Source: CAUZIZ01 sp965222655 (GTDB taxonomy: Bacteria; Acidobacteriota; UBA6911; RPQK01; JAJDTT01). Taken from it: a DNA stretch of 64,000 nucleotides. Shown here piece by piece: positions 18,081 through 27,117 of this stretch. Numbering within the stretch: the stretch's first letter is position 1; each line of letters begins with the position of its first letter. A model generated the notes under the pieces. It was given only the letters and a program-made list of their open reading frames with translations. It was not told the DNA's origin and searched no databases. Both the position numbers and the translations under genes were made by a program. Location: positions 1,062,998 to 1,126,997 of the forward strand of contig CBDCUP010000018.1 in NCBI GenBank assembly GCA_965222655.1, written 5' to 3'.

Positions 18081-18806
18081 GTGCGCTGGATAGTTGGCGA
18101 TATTCAAGGCTGCTTTGGCGAATTCGACGAGCTGCTCAAAGAGACACGCTTCGATCCCCATCAAGACGAGTTGTGGTGCCTGGGCGATCTGATCAATCGC
18201 GGGCCTGATTCGCTGGCGGTCCTGCGTTTGTGGTGCAGTGTCGGGGGCCGAGCGATTCTCGGCAACCACGAAGTCAGTGCTCTCCTCTCCTTTTCAGGTA
18301 CCCGACCAAAGCGGCTGGAATCGCTGCAGCAGCTGTTCGGCGCCGGGGATGCCGCGGAGCTACTCGGACGGCTGCGAAACCTGCCGATTCTGGTCTATTT
18401 ACCCTCAACCGGAGACGGTCCTGATTGCTGGATTGTCCATGCTGGGCTGAGTCCCTCATGGAGCCTCCCCGATATCGCCGGGAGCATCAACGAGCCTCCT
18501 CACAGCGACGCTTGGCTGCAGAGCGCGGACGTATCCTTTGCGACCTCGGTTCGCTGTTGTAGGAAGGACGGTAGGATGTGTTCTCACAAGGGTGTGCCAG
18601 AAGCCTGTCCGCCTGCCTGTCTTCCCTGGGATTCCCTCTACCACGGAGAGACACTGGTGGTTCATGGCCACTGGGCGGCTCGAGGATACTACCGCGGCAC
18701 TCGCACCATGGGATTGGATTCCGGGTGCGTGTATGGGGGCTGGTTGACGGCCTGGTGTCAGGAGGAAGACAGAATCGTCAGGGTGAAGTCTCGCCAGCAA
18801 GGCTAG
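18081..18806 (+). CDS. apaH: Bis(5'-nucleosyl)-tetraphosphatase, symmetrical (ApaH)
   Basis: From GTG 18081 the protein has 241 residues and starts MRWIVGDIQGCFGEFDELL, aligning with ApaH N-termini. AGGAGG lies 4 bases upstream, a short spacing. An ATG at 18012 overlapping the vapC stop would add 23 residues. The metallophosphatase motifs are intact: GDIQGC, LGDLINRGPDSL, GNHE, VHAGLSP and VVHGHWA. It hydrolyses Ap4A to two ADP. At 241 residues it is somewhat shorter than typical ApaH (about 270-280). Its position after vapBC may be incidental. Confidence 0.88.
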   Translation: MRWIVGDIQGCFGEFDELLKETRFDPHQDELWCLGDLINRGPDSLAVLRLWCSVGGRAILGNHEVSALLSFSGTRPKRLESLQQLFGAGDAAELLGRLRNLPILVYLPSTGDGPDCWIVHAGLSPSWSLPDIAGSINEPPHSDAWLQSADVSFATSVRCCRKDGRMCSHKGVPEACPPACLPWDSLYHGETLVVHGHWAARGYYRGTRTMGLDSGCVYGGWLTAWCQEEDRIVRVKSRQQG

Positions 18807-18934
18807 CAGTTCTGTCTTGAATCTCGCTGCACCCTTCTCAGAGGAGAGGAGACGATTGCCAGGGAGCGAGATTGATTCAGCTTCAAGAGACGGGTACCCT
18901 GTTTGTCGACCTCGGCAAGTGAAAGTGAGCTGGG

Positions 18935-21886
18935 ATGTTGCTTCTCAAAGCTGCTTCATCGATGTTTCAAAGACCGGGCTCAATCCCCGAACATTGCCCG
19001 CTGCTAGGGCAAATCTGGCTTGTCTTTTTCCTCTCGGTTACCCCTGTTGCAGCAGAGAGTCCTTTGGAGCAACGTTTCCAGTCCTCGGTACTGCCGATTC
19101 TCCAGGCCAACTGCCTGGCCTGTCACGGGGACCCTGCTCCCCAGGCTGATCTGGATCTGAGGACGGTGGACTCGATTCTCTCTGGGGGCAAGTCTGGGCC
19201 GGCCGTCCTTCCCGGGTCATCGGATCGCAGCCTCCTGATCCAAAAGGTGGCCTCGGGAGCCATGCCTCCTGGGGATCAGCGCTTGAGTCCGGCTGAGGTC
19301 GAGCTCGTCCGGGAGTGGATCGACAGTGCCACTCCGGCTGGTCAAGAAGTAGCTTCCGTCCAGATCAGTGAAAAGGACGTCCTTCCCATCTTCCTCATGA
19401 GGTGCGCTGTCTGTCATGGAAAGCGGAAGCAGGAGGGTGGTCTGGACCTGAGGACCATCGCCGGGCGGCTCAAGGGAGGCAAGTCGGGTCCCGCCCTGGT
19501 GCCTGGAGACCCCGAAAAAAGTCTCCTGTTTCGACGCATCCTCGACGAGGAGATGCCGCCTTCCGAGCTCCTCTACGAATATCGAGTACGTCCTCCCACG
19601 ATGGCGGAAGTAGAAACGCTACGGCGCTGGATTGCCGCTGGCGCTGCCTCCGATCCGCCCCGGGATGCCGCAGAGGATGAGGACCCTGCGGTTGCCGAAA
19701 GCGATCGGAAGTTCTGGTCGTTTCAGCCAAGAAAGCAGCCTGCAGTTCCTGAGGCGCGGGCCAAGCAGCGTATCCGAAACCCGATCGACTCCTTCCTCCT
19801 GGCCAGACTCGAGGCCGCGAAACTCGGCTTTTCTACTGAAGCCGAGCGCCACACGCTCCTGCGCAGAGCGCACCTGGATCTGATAGGGATGCCGCCGACA
19901 TCCGACCAGGCGAGGGCCTATCTCGACGACAGGCAGCCCGATGCCTACGAGCGCATGATCGACGGGCTACTCGCCTCTCCCCACTACGGCGAACGATGGG
20001 CTCAGCACTGGTTGGATCTGGCGGGTTATGCAGATACCGAAGGTATCAAGCACGCCGACCATTTCCGTCCGCATGCCTGGCGCTACCGCGACTACGTCAT
20101 CCGTTCGCTCAATCAGGACAAGCCCTATGACCGATTCTTGACCGAGCAGCTGGCAGGGGACGAGCTAGCCGACTATGGAAACGAGGTTACCCCGTCGGTG
20201 ATGAACCTGCTGGCGGCTACTGGATTCCTGAGGCAGGTATCCGACCCGACCGACTCGCCTTCGAATGCATCGCTGGCTGAGAAGATGGACGTGGTGCACG
20301 ATGAGATCAAGGTCCTGAGCTCTTCGGTCATGGGCCTGACGCTGGGCTGTGCTCGCTGCCACGATCACAAATACGATCCCCTGACTCAGCGGGACTATTA
20401 TCGGCTGAGCGCCATCCTCCAGAGTTCCTACGATCCCTACGACTGGTTGGACCCGACGCAGCGTTACCTGAAGGTTGCGCCGGAAAACGAGAAGCAGGAG
20501 GTCAGTCGGTTCAATGCTCCCATCCAGGCCCAGATCGACCAGCTGGAGAAGTCGTTGGAAGCCAAGGCGGCGCCGCTGCGTCAGAAACTGCAGCAGAAAA
20601 ACCTCTCCGCAGTTCCCGAGTCGATTCGAAAGGATCTGCTGCAATTACTGACCGTTCCGGAGCAGGAACGGAGCCCGACCCAGAAGTATCTCTTCCGCCG
20701 CTTCAGGGACACGCTCGAGACTAGCAACCAGCAGGTGGCTGCCCAGGATCCTGGGTTCCAGGCAGAGCTGGAAAAGCACACAACCGACCTGGCAGAACTC
20801 AAGAAAGAACTGCGAGACGAACCCGCAGTACGGGCACTTTTCGACATGGGAGGGGAACCTTCTCCGGTCTATCTGCTGCAGCGCGGTGAAGCCGCTTCCA
20901 TCGGCGATCGGGTCTATCCTGGAGTCCCGGCAGTGCTGCGCCAGGGATTGCCCCCTTTCCAGCCGGCTTCCCGTCGAGAAGGAGACGACACCACCGGGAA
21001 TCGGTTGGCCCTGGCGCGCTGGTTGACCCATGAGGAGCACCCCTTGACTGCCCGGGTCATGGTCAACCGCATCTGGATGCACCACTTCGGTCGGGGAATC
21101 GTGGCGACTCCAGCCGACTTCGGCCATTCGGGTTCGCCCCCTACTCATCCAGAGCTGCTGGATTGGTTGGCTAACGAGTTTGTCCGAAGTAGTTGGAGCA
21201 TCAAGGCCATGCACCGGCTGATGATGACCTCGACTGGCTATCGTCAGAGCTCTCGGCTCAGCCAGGGCGCAGAAGTGGATCCAGACAACCTGCTACTCTC
21301 CCACATGTCCATGAGGCGGATGGATGCCGAGGTCCTCTACGACGCCATCCTGAGGGTCACAGGCCGTCTGGATCCAAGGAGATTTGGACCCGCAGACGAG
21401 GTCGAGAAGAGACCCGATGGCGAGGTTATTGCCAAGGGATCCGAGAAGGGTCGTCGTCGAGCCATCTATATTCAGAGGCGCCGCTTTCTCCCGATGACAT
21501 TCCTGGACCTATTCGACTCACCCCAGATGGCGCCCAACTGTACTGAGCGCCGCTACTCCACGGTGGCACCCCAGGCTCTTCAGCTCATGCATGGCTACAT
21601 GGCCCGCGAATTGTCCCGTCACCTGGCTGGCCGCTTGATCGACGCCTTTCCCGAGCAGCCCCAGCAGCAGGTCGAAGAGCTCTACATCAGGGCGCTCTCA
21701 CGTCTCCCTACTTCGGCGGAAGTGCAGGTGGCCCTGGATTCCCTGGCCGATCTGGCCGAAAAGTGGGTGGGATACCTGGAAGCTCAAAGAGACGAAGCCC
21801 CAAGACGGTCCACCGCGGAGTGGTCAGCGCTGAGCTCCCTTAGCCACGCCCTTCTCAGTTCGGCAGAGTTCTCCTATATTGACTAG
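18935..21886 (+). CDS. Secreted protein with two PSCyt1 domains, DUF1549 and DUF1553
   Basis: The product is 983 residues from ATG 18935; ATG 18962 (MFQRPGSIPEHCP) is an equally possible start, and neither has a clear Shine-Dalgarno. The hydrophobic GQIWLVFFLSVTPVAA segment is the signal peptide. There are two tandem PSCyt1 domains with haem motifs CLACH (about 65) and CAVCH (about 160), each followed by LDLRT and an MPP segment. DUF1549 (RRAHLDLIGMPPTSD, CARCHDHKYDP) and DUF1553 (LTARVMVNRIWMHHFGRGIV) complete it. A paralogue of the gene at 12967, from which it differs by the duplicated haem domain. A DUF1501 gene follows. Confidence 0.92.
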   Translation: MLLLKAASSMFQRPGSIPEHCPLLGQIWLVFFLSVTPVAAESPLEQRFQSSVLPILQANCLACHGDPAPQADLDLRTVDSILSGGKSGPAVLPGSSDRSLLIQKVASGAMPPGDQRLSPAEVELVREWIDSATPAGQEVASVQISEKDVLPIFLMRCAVCHGKRKQEGGLDLRTIAGRLKGGKSGPALVPGDPEKSLLFRRILDEEMPPSELLYEYRVRPPTMAEVETLRRWIAAGAASDPPRDAAEDEDPAVAESDRKFWSFQPRKQPAVPEARAKQRIRNPIDSFLLARLEAAKLGFSTEAERHTLLRRAHLDLIGMPPTSDQARAYLDDRQPDAYERMIDGLLASPHYGERWAQHWLDLAGYADTEGIKHADHFRPHAWRYRDYVIRSLNQDKPYDRFLTEQLAGDELADYGNEVTPSVMNLLAATGFLRQVSDPTDSPSNASLAEKMDVVHDEIKVLSSSVMGLTLGCARCHDHKYDPLTQRDYYRLSAILQSSYDPYDWLDPTQRYLKVAPENEKQEVSRFNAPIQAQIDQLEKSLEAKAAPLRQKLQQKNLSAVPESIRKDLLQLLTVPEQERSPTQKYLFRRFRDTLETSNQQVAAQDPGFQAELEKHTTDLAELKKELRDEPAVRALFDMGGEPSPVYLLQRGEAASIGDRVYPGVPAVLRQGLPPFQPASRREGDDTTGNRLALARWLTHEEHPLTARVMVNRIWMHHFGRGIVATPADFGHSGSPPTHPELLDWLANEFVRSSWSIKAMHRLMMTSTGYRQSSRLSQGAEVDPDNLLLSHMSMRRMDAEVLYDAILRVTGRLDPRRFGPADEVEKRPDGEVIAKGSEKGRRRAIYIQRRRFLPMTFLDLFDSPQMAPNCTERRYSTVAPQALQLMHGYMARELSRHLAGRLIDAFPEQPQQQVEELYIRALSRLPTSAEVQVALDSLADLAEKWVGYLEAQRDEAPRRSTAEWSALSSLSHALLSSAEFSYID

Positions 21887-21905
21887 GGAATGGAGAGATC
21901 AAGCA

Positions 21906-23342
21906 ATGCAGCGATTCACTGACAGCGATGGCTTCAGCCGGCGAGAGTTTTTTTCGCGGTTGGGCGATGGCCTGCATGGCGCGGCGTTGGCCACTTTGCT
22001 GTCCAGTGACCTGGCGGCCGGCGGTGTCCGGACCTATGACCTCAAGGCCCGCACGCCTCACTTCCAACCACGGGCTACATCGGTCATCCACCTGTTCATG
22101 AATGGTGGGCCCAGCCAGGTCGATCTGTTCGACCCGAAACCCGCGCTCAAGAGACTGGCGGGATCTGCTGCTCCCCGGGACATCATCAACCAGATCGAGT
22201 TCGCCAACGAAGTAGGAGGGCTTCTTCCCTCGCCCTACGAGTTCAAGAGGCATGGCCAATCCGGGATGGAGTTCTCCTCACTGCTTCCTCATCTGGGAGA
22301 GGTCGCGGACGACATCACCCTGGTCCGCTCGATGTATGGCGAGCACTCCAATCACGAACCGGCACTCTACTTGATGCACTCGGGGCGAGTTCTGCCCAAT
22401 CGTCCTTCTCTGGGTTCCTGGGTGGTCTACGGCCTGGGCAGCGAGAATCAGAATCTCCCCGGTTATGTGGTGCTGGACGATCCCAAGGGATTGCCCATCA
22501 ACCGGGGTCAGAACTGGCAGTCCGCCTGGCTTCCTCCGGTGTATCAGGGGACGCGCTTCCGATCTGAGGGTCCTCCGGTCTTGAATCTGAATCCCCGGCG
22601 GGAATTGCCCAGCGATCTGGTGGCGGCGGAGCGAGCCCTGCTGCGGCGTCTCGATCGAGCCCATCTTGAGTCACGGCCGGGAAGGCCCGAGCTGGACGCC
22701 CGCATCGCCAGCTTCGAATTGGCAGCCCGCATGCAGTTGGCCACCTCCGATGCTCTCGATCTTTCGAAGGAAGATGAGTCGACTCGGGAGATGTACGGCC
22801 TCAACAACGAGGCTACGGCGTCTTATGGGAAGCGCTGCCTGATGGCTCGCCGACTGGTGGAGCGTGGAGTCCGCTTCGTGCAGGTTTTCATCGAGGGGCA
22901 GATCTGGGATGCCCACCACAACCTGGAGAAGAGCCTGGCCTACAGCTGCGCCAAGACCGACCAGCCGAGCGCGGCCTTGATCAAAGATCTGAAGCGGCGC
23001 GGACTACTCGAGAACACCCTCGTCATCTGGGGCGGAGAATTCGGACGGATGCCCCTCTCGCAGGTGAATCGGGATCGAGGAGCCGCCGGCCGCGACCATG
23101 GTCCCGACGGCTTCAGCCTCTGGATGGCAGGCGGCGGGGTCAAGGCAGGCCACGTCCACGGGTCCACCGACGAGATCGGCCACAAGGCCGCGGACCAGCG
23201 AGTCAGCGTCCACGACTTCCACGCCACCCTGCTGCATCTGCTAGGAATGAACTTCCGTGACCTGGTCTACAACCGGCACGGTCTCGACGAACGCCTAACC
23301 GATCAATACCCGGCAAGAGTCGTCGAAGAGATCCTCGCCTGA
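21906..23342 (+). CDS. DUF1501 family protein, second copy
   Basis: The product is 478 residues from ATG 21906 (MQRFTDSDGFSRREFFSRLG), which has GGAGAG about 9 bases upstream; ATG 21879 overlaps the preceding gene. SRREFFSRLG is a Tat-like twin-Arg signal. The core parallels the first DUF1501 protein: VIHLFMNGGPSQVDLFDPKP, WGGEFGRMPLSQVN, GRDHGPDGFSLWMAGGG and VHDFHATLLHLLGMN. The stop is followed within 4 bases by a palindromic GACGTGCGACGT-type repeat. It is probably co-translated with the PSCyt gene and exported with it. Confidence 0.92.
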   Translation: MQRFTDSDGFSRREFFSRLGDGLHGAALATLLSSDLAAGGVRTYDLKARTPHFQPRATSVIHLFMNGGPSQVDLFDPKPALKRLAGSAAPRDIINQIEFANEVGGLLPSPYEFKRHGQSGMEFSSLLPHLGEVADDITLVRSMYGEHSNHEPALYLMHSGRVLPNRPSLGSWVVYGLGSENQNLPGYVVLDDPKGLPINRGQNWQSAWLPPVYQGTRFRSEGPPVLNLNPRRELPSDLVAAERALLRRLDRAHLESRPGRPELDARIASFELAARMQLATSDALDLSKEDESTREMYGLNNEATASYGKRCLMARRLVERGVRFVQVFIEGQIWDAHHNLEKSLAYSCAKTDQPSAALIKDLKRRGLLENTLVIWGGEFGRMPLSQVNRDRGAAGRDHGPDGFSLWMAGGGVKAGHVHGSTDEIGHKAADQRVSVHDFHATLLHLLGMNFRDLVYNRHGLDERLTDQYPARVVEEILA

Positions 23343-23345
23343 AAA

Positions 23346-23387
23346 ACACGTCGCACGTCGAAACGTCTGAACGTCGCACGTCTCAGG
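23346..23387 (-). repeat. ACGTGCGACGTTCAGACG repeat, arm 1
   Basis: The segment after the DUF1501 stop is the inverse of the segment at 23672-23710, so the pair flanks the 23343-23685 intergenic region. A third copy lies at 32177-32204. Between the arms are the large hairpin at 23473 and a GATGAAGTTTCAGCTTAGG motif near 23579. Confidence 0.75.
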
Positions 23388-23472
23388 TCAGTTGCGCCTC
23401 CAGGAAGCCCTGGCCCCATTCGAGAAAGAAACAGGGTTGTCTCTTACCGCGACATCGATAGCACCGTGTTGG

Positions 23473-23534
23473 TTGTAGGACGGGCACTCTTGCCCGTCAA
23501 GGACGGCGACGGGCAGGAGTGCCCGTCCTACAAA
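23473..23534. repeat. Large hairpin GTAGGACGGGCACTC...GAGTGCCCGTCCTAC
   Basis: Arms of about 26 bases pair with one G-T wobble around a loop of about 10 bases. It lies between the convergent DUF1501 and MFS genes, so it could act as a bidirectional terminator. A half-copy lies at 17143. Confidence 0.7.
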
Positions 23535-23671
23535 CAGTCAGGGCTCGGTTCGATGAACTCTTGCACGACTTCCTAGCCGATGAAGTTTCAGCTTAGGGGG
23601 CACCGGTGATGGGTTTTCGGGCCTTCAGGTTTCCGCCGCTGTCAGGTCCAAAGCTGTGTGCTGCCGACTTA

Positions 23672-23710
23672 GAGACGTGCGACGTTCAGACGTTCAGACG
23701 TGCGACGTGC
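23672..23710 (+). repeat. ACGTGCGACGTTCAGACG repeat, arm 2, overlapping the MFS 3' end
   Basis: GAGACGTGCGACGTTCAGAC followed by GTTCAGACGTGCGACGTGC is the inverse of arm 1. The MFS stop (TGA, 23686-23688) and its last eight codons (KHVARLNV) lie inside this repeat. Confidence 0.75.
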
Positions 23711-25146
23711 TTTTCTTCAAACTTAAAGATCGAAACAGCCATCCCCACCAATAGCAGACCCATCATCATCAAATAGCTATTCTGCATCCCCAGAATGAAG
23801 GCGTGGCTGACTCCGACGGCACCACCTGCTGGTGTCATCTCCAGACTGGGCTCAAACCCCAGGTCTGCCATGGTCGTTGTAACGATAGCCGTCGCCACGG
23901 CGATACTGGTGAGGTTGCCGGCATTTCGCACTAGATTGAGGAAGGAAGACACGACGCCGTAGCTCTCCCGTTCCACTACACTCAGGATGGAACTGCTGTT
24001 GGGGGTGTAGAAGACACCCATTCCCGCACCCTGGAACATCATCGCGAGCACGACCAGCGGAAGTGAGGATCCCTCGTCGAGCCGCGACAGGAGGAACAAC
24101 CCTGTGGCTGCCAGCGCCAGTCCTCCTACGGTGAAGAGTCGCCAGCCGTAGCGGTCGGAGAGTCGGCCGGCCAGAGGTGACAGGACGGCCAGGCAGATGG
24201 CGCTGGGTACCACCACGAGGCCTGACTCTGCGGCGCTATATCCAAGCACCTGCTGCAGATAAAAAGGCGTCGGAAACAGAATGGCGGAGCTGCCGAAGAA
24301 GTTGAGGAAGTTGGCGGAGACTCCAAAAGAAAAGGTCCGACTCTTGAATAATCTCAGGTCCAGCATCGGACTGGAGCAGCGGAGCTCCCACCAGATAAAG
24401 GTGGTTAGGAGGGCTACCAGGCTGAACACCGCAACCAGCATGGCTGGGGAGATCCATCCGGAGGCGCGGCCGCTGCTTGCTACCAGCAGGAAGACCATCA
24501 GTATGCCGGTGGAGAGAGCTGCTCCGAACCAGTCGAAACCGGATCGATGGCTGTCGGTTTCGGCGGGGACCAGGCGACGGTCATCAAGAATCGCCAGAAC
24601 GGCCACGACCCCGACGGCAACCAGGGGAATAGGTGCGAAGAATACCCATCTCCAGCCTATTGCACCCACCAGGAAGCCTCCCAGCGCCGGGCCGGCGATT
24701 CCACCGGTTCCGACGATCGTCATGATGGATCCAATGGCCTTGCCTCTTTCACCTTCCGGGAAAGCGCCGGCGACGATGGCCAGACCGGTCCCCTGGGTCA
24801 TTGCGGAACCGCTGCCTTGAAGAATCCGGGAGAGGATCAATACCAACAAGTTGGAGGAGGAGCCAGCCACCAACGCACCCAGGAGAAACACCAGAGAACC
24901 CAGCAGGTACATCTTCCTGAGTCCGATCAAGTCCGCCAACCGCCCCATCGGCAAGAGCAGGGCGCTGATGGTCAGCGCATAGCCAATGACGACCCACTGC
25001 ACGGTGGGAAGATCGGTGCCGAAATGCCGCGCGATGGAGGGCAGTGCAATGTTGACGCTGCCGTGGTCGATGACCGAAGCGAGGGTCCCGGTTGCGATAG
25101 CCGAGAAGGCCCACCATTTGTAGTTGGCGCGTCGGGCGATAGGCAA
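23686..25146 (-). CDS. MFS multidrug transporter, DHA2 (14-TMS) type
   Basis: The 486-residue protein is almost entirely hydrophobic, with about 14 predicted membrane segments. MFS motifs include GRLADLIGLRKMYLLGSL (motif A, about 67-84) and the export-type motif C region GTGGIAGPALGGFLVGAIGW (about 146-165). DHA2 pumps (EmrB/QacA) export drugs and other lipophilic compounds by proton antiport; the substrate is unknown. The last eight residues (KHVARLNV) are encoded by a dispersed intergenic repeat, so the native C-terminus has probably been replaced. No regulator or membrane-fusion partner is adjacent. Confidence 0.9.
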   Translation of the reverse strand: MPIARRANYKWWAFSAIATGTLASVIDHGSVNIALPSIARHFGTDLPTVQWVVIGYALTISALLLPMGRLADLIGLRKMYLLGSLVFLLGALVAGSSSNLLVLILSRILQGSGSAMTQGTGLAIVAGAFPEGERGKAIGSIMTIVGTGGIAGPALGGFLVGAIGWRWVFFAPIPLVAVGVVAVLAILDDRRLVPAETDSHRSGFDWFGAALSTGILMVFLLVASSGRASGWISPAMLVAVFSLVALLTTFIWWELRCSSPMLDLRLFKSRTFSFGVSANFLNFFGSSAILFPTPFYLQQVLGYSAAESGLVVVPSAICLAVLSPLAGRLSDRYGWRLFTVGGLALAATGLFLLSRLDEGSSLPLVVLAMMFQGAGMGVFYTPNSSSILSVVERESYGVVSSFLNLVRNAGNLTSIAVATAIVTTTMADLGFEPSLEMTPAGGAVGVSHAFILGMQNSYLMMMGLLLVGMAVSIFKFEEKHVARLNV

Positions 25147-25240
25147 TTGGTCCTTCCTGATTCTACGAGCAGCGAGAATATCATCGAGAACTGACCGCCA
25201 CTTCAGGTCCAGCCGAAGTGGCGACCTTCGACCTGCACTC

Positions 25241-25320
25241 GCGTAGCGGTGGCCTCCAGGCCACCGTCCCGAGCCAAGGGCTTGGAAGAAAAAGACTTCG
25301 GCCTGGAGGCCAAAGCTACG
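25241..25320. repeat. Inverted repeat GTAGCnnTGGCCTCCAGGCCA
   Basis: CGTAGCGGTGGCCTCCAGGC and the inverse GGCCTGGAGGCCAAAGCTAC pair around about 35 bases. It lies upstream of the MFS gene and beside repeat A copy 2; together they fill 25147-25519. Confidence 0.65.
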
Positions 25321-25341
25321 CCCGTAAATAAGGTCTTAGCC

Positions 25342-25522
25342 TAGCCCGCATTTCTCATCGCTGGTCTACTGCGTCGCCGCAAACATCCCTCCTGGCTGTG
25401 TTACGCTCTCTCGGCCTCCTCGACGTACTGCACGAGTACGACTGCGGGGGCCTCGGTCGCAAGCCTTGCCAGGACGGCCCTTGCGGCGCCTCTTTACGAC
25501 AAGCGATGAGAAATCCGGGCTA
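25342..25522 (+). repeat. Repeat family A, copy 2
   Basis: A 181-bp copy with ends TAGCCCGCATTTCTCATCGC and GCGATGAGAAATCCGGGCTA. Its final CTA, read on the minus strand, is the TAG stop of the HAD gene at 25520-26236. Confidence 0.85.
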
Positions 25523-26236
25523 GGGTAGCGGGACGCGGCAGTCCTCAAGCGCCTCCACAAATCTGCCGACGTTCGCGAAATCGGTGATGACTGTCTGGGC
25601 TCCCGCTTGGCGTAGTCGGTCTGCCTGACACCCGGAGTTGATCCCGACAAATCGAAAGCCAAGCTTGGCAGCGACCTGAACATCCCAGAGACCGTCACCC
25701 ACGAGGACGGTGGGCTGTGCTTCTCCATCAGGCAGACTTGCCCGGGAGGCTGCAAGACGGAAGACCTCAGCCCGATCAGGAGAGTCGGTCGACGATGCAC
25801 CCAGGATTTCAGCTGGGATCCCAGCGGCTCTTAGCTTGAGTACCGCAGAAGTTCGCCAGCCCCCGGTCGCGGCGGTTAATTTCCACCCGTATGACGGGAG
25901 GCTTCCAAGCATTTCCGGAGCGCCGCTTATCGCCCGGAATCGATTCGGCGACTGGACCGATGCCCGGCTGAGCAGCTCGACGAAACGATTCTGGACCGCA
26001 GATACCTCCTCCAGGTTAGCCCGGCGGCCGAGGCACATGCTCCACAGCCACTGCACGATGGCGGTATCTGTAATCTGAGGAGCATCGATCCAATCGATCG
26101 TCTCGGGATCGAAGACGAGGACCTCCCGACAAGCTTTGAGGTAGCATTCTTCGTCCACTGCAGTCGTATCACACAGAGTGCCATCCACGTCGAAGATCAC
26201 CAGACCGCGCTCTATCTCACTCTGTGCTTCTAACAT
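25520..26236 (-). CDS. HAD-superfamily hydrolase (phosphatase-like)
   Basis: The 238-residue protein has motif I VIFDVDGTLCDTT (Asp at about 15 and 17), motif II-like LTAATGGW (about 120-127) and motif III/IV TVLVGDGLWDVQVAAKLGF (about 176-194). It is a small-molecule phosphatase or phosphonatase-type hydrolase of unknown substrate. It is unrelated in detail to the HAD gene at 10862 beyond the superfamily. Its TAG stop is the terminal trinucleotide of repeat A copy 2. The SnoaL-like gene lies 64 bases upstream on the same strand. Confidence 0.85.
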   Translation of the reverse strand: MLEAQSEIERGLVIFDVDGTLCDTTAVDEECYLKACREVLVFDPETIDWIDAPQITDTAIVQWLWSMCLGRRANLEEVSAVQNRFVELLSRASVQSPNRFRAISGAPEMLGSLPSYGWKLTAATGGWRTSAVLKLRAAGIPAEILGASSTDSPDRAEVFRLAASRASLPDGEAQPTVLVGDGLWDVQVAAKLGFRFVGINSGCQADRLRQAGAQTVITDFANVGRFVEALEDCRVPLP

Positions 26237-26300
26237 CCGTGTTCCCGGTGCAGCTCGGTATCAGAAGTGCTCCAGGCAGAGGGCTCAGGCAGGGGGCCGA

Positions 26301-26774
26301 TCAGGAGGGCGGAAAGGAAATCGACTCTTCTTTGGGCCGCGGCTTCAGGGCCCTGGCGAGGACCTTCCCCGTTTCAACTAGCAGGTCGTCGATTGGCCGG
26401 AAGGGAGAACCCCAGGATTCTGCAATCTTGCCGGCATCGACCCGGAAGATACCAATCTCGGACATCCTGAGAATTCGGCCTTTAGGAGCGCCGTCTTGCC
26501 GCACCCGTTCGACAGTGGCGCGACTACACCATCGGGCCACGACCTTCTCATCCTCGGCGATCAGGTCCTGTAGGGTCATTTCCAGGCCTGCAAACCTGGA
26601 GAGCACGCCACTGACCCGCTGCTTAAAGGCGGGAACTCCCACCGAAAAAACATCGGGAGCATCGCCATGGCTGACATAGGTAGGAGCGAGAATTTCGTCG
26701 GCTACGGCAAGGTTGCCACGGTTCCACACTTCCTGAAACAATCGGCGAACCAGACCCTTGTTCTCTGCTGACAC
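26301..26774 (-). CDS. SnoaL-like / ester-cyclase family protein
   Basis: The 157-residue single-domain protein starts MSAENKGLVRRLFQEVWNRG and continues with VADEILAPTYVSHGD and IAEDEKVVARWCSRATVERV, the pattern of SnoaL-like polyketide cyclases in the NTF2 fold. Many such proteins have no known substrate. No signal peptide. It is probably co-transcribed with the downstream HAD gene. The C-terminal 15 residues are Lys/Pro/Ser-rich and probably unstructured. Confidence 0.8.
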   Translation of the reverse strand: MSAENKGLVRRLFQEVWNRGNLAVADEILAPTYVSHGDAPDVFSVGVPAFKQRVSGVLSRFAGLEMTLQDLIAEDEKVVARWCSRATVERVRQDGAPKGRILRMSEIGIFRVDAGKIAESWGSPFRPIDDLLVETGKVLARALKPRPKEESISFPPS

Positions 26775-26817
26775 GAGAATACCCCCTCTCCTCCCCGAAC
26801 AGATATAGAGATGACTC

Positions 26818-27036
26818 TATGACCGCTGGGGCGCAAAAAATATGAAAAACCTGGAAAAGGGAGGATCAGGCCATGCGTTGGTGATTCTGCATTTTCGAAG
26901 CAGGTCATCGGTCAGGCGCACTTCCTTCGCACGCAGGTAGTCATCCCGGTTGTCCACACTACCCAGGTCGAAGTACTGGCTCTCCGCCCAGTCGTAGATC
27001 CGTGGCCTTCGTCGATGATCGATTTCTAGAGATTGT
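26818..27036 (-). pseudogene. Possible 5'-truncated gene remnant 3' of tRNA-Ala
   Basis: One minus-strand frame reads EIDHRRRPRIYDWAESQYFD, then LGSVDNRDDYLRAKEVRLTD, and runs to a TAG at 26818-26820. It has no start codon and begins right at the 3' end of the tRNA-Ala gene. The amino-acid composition looks protein-like, but I do not recognise it. It could be debris of an element integrated at the tRNA, or chance. Confidence 0.3.
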
Positions 27037-27040
27037 GTTG

Positions 27041-27117
27041 TGGTGGAGACGAAGGGGCTCGAACCCTCGACCTCCTGAGTGCGATTCAGGTGCTCTTCCA
27101 GACTGAGCTACGTCCCC
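27041..27117 (-). tRNA. tRNA-Ala (anticodon CGC), CCA encoded
   Basis: On the minus strand it starts GGGGACGTAGCTCAG and ends GGTTCGAGCCCCTTCGTCTC plus CACCA. The acceptor stem GGGGACG/CGTCTCC contains G3-U70, the alanine identity pair. The anticodon stem CCTGA/TCAGG holds the loop ATCGCAC, so the anticodon is CGC. The 3' CCA is encoded. Confidence 0.95.
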
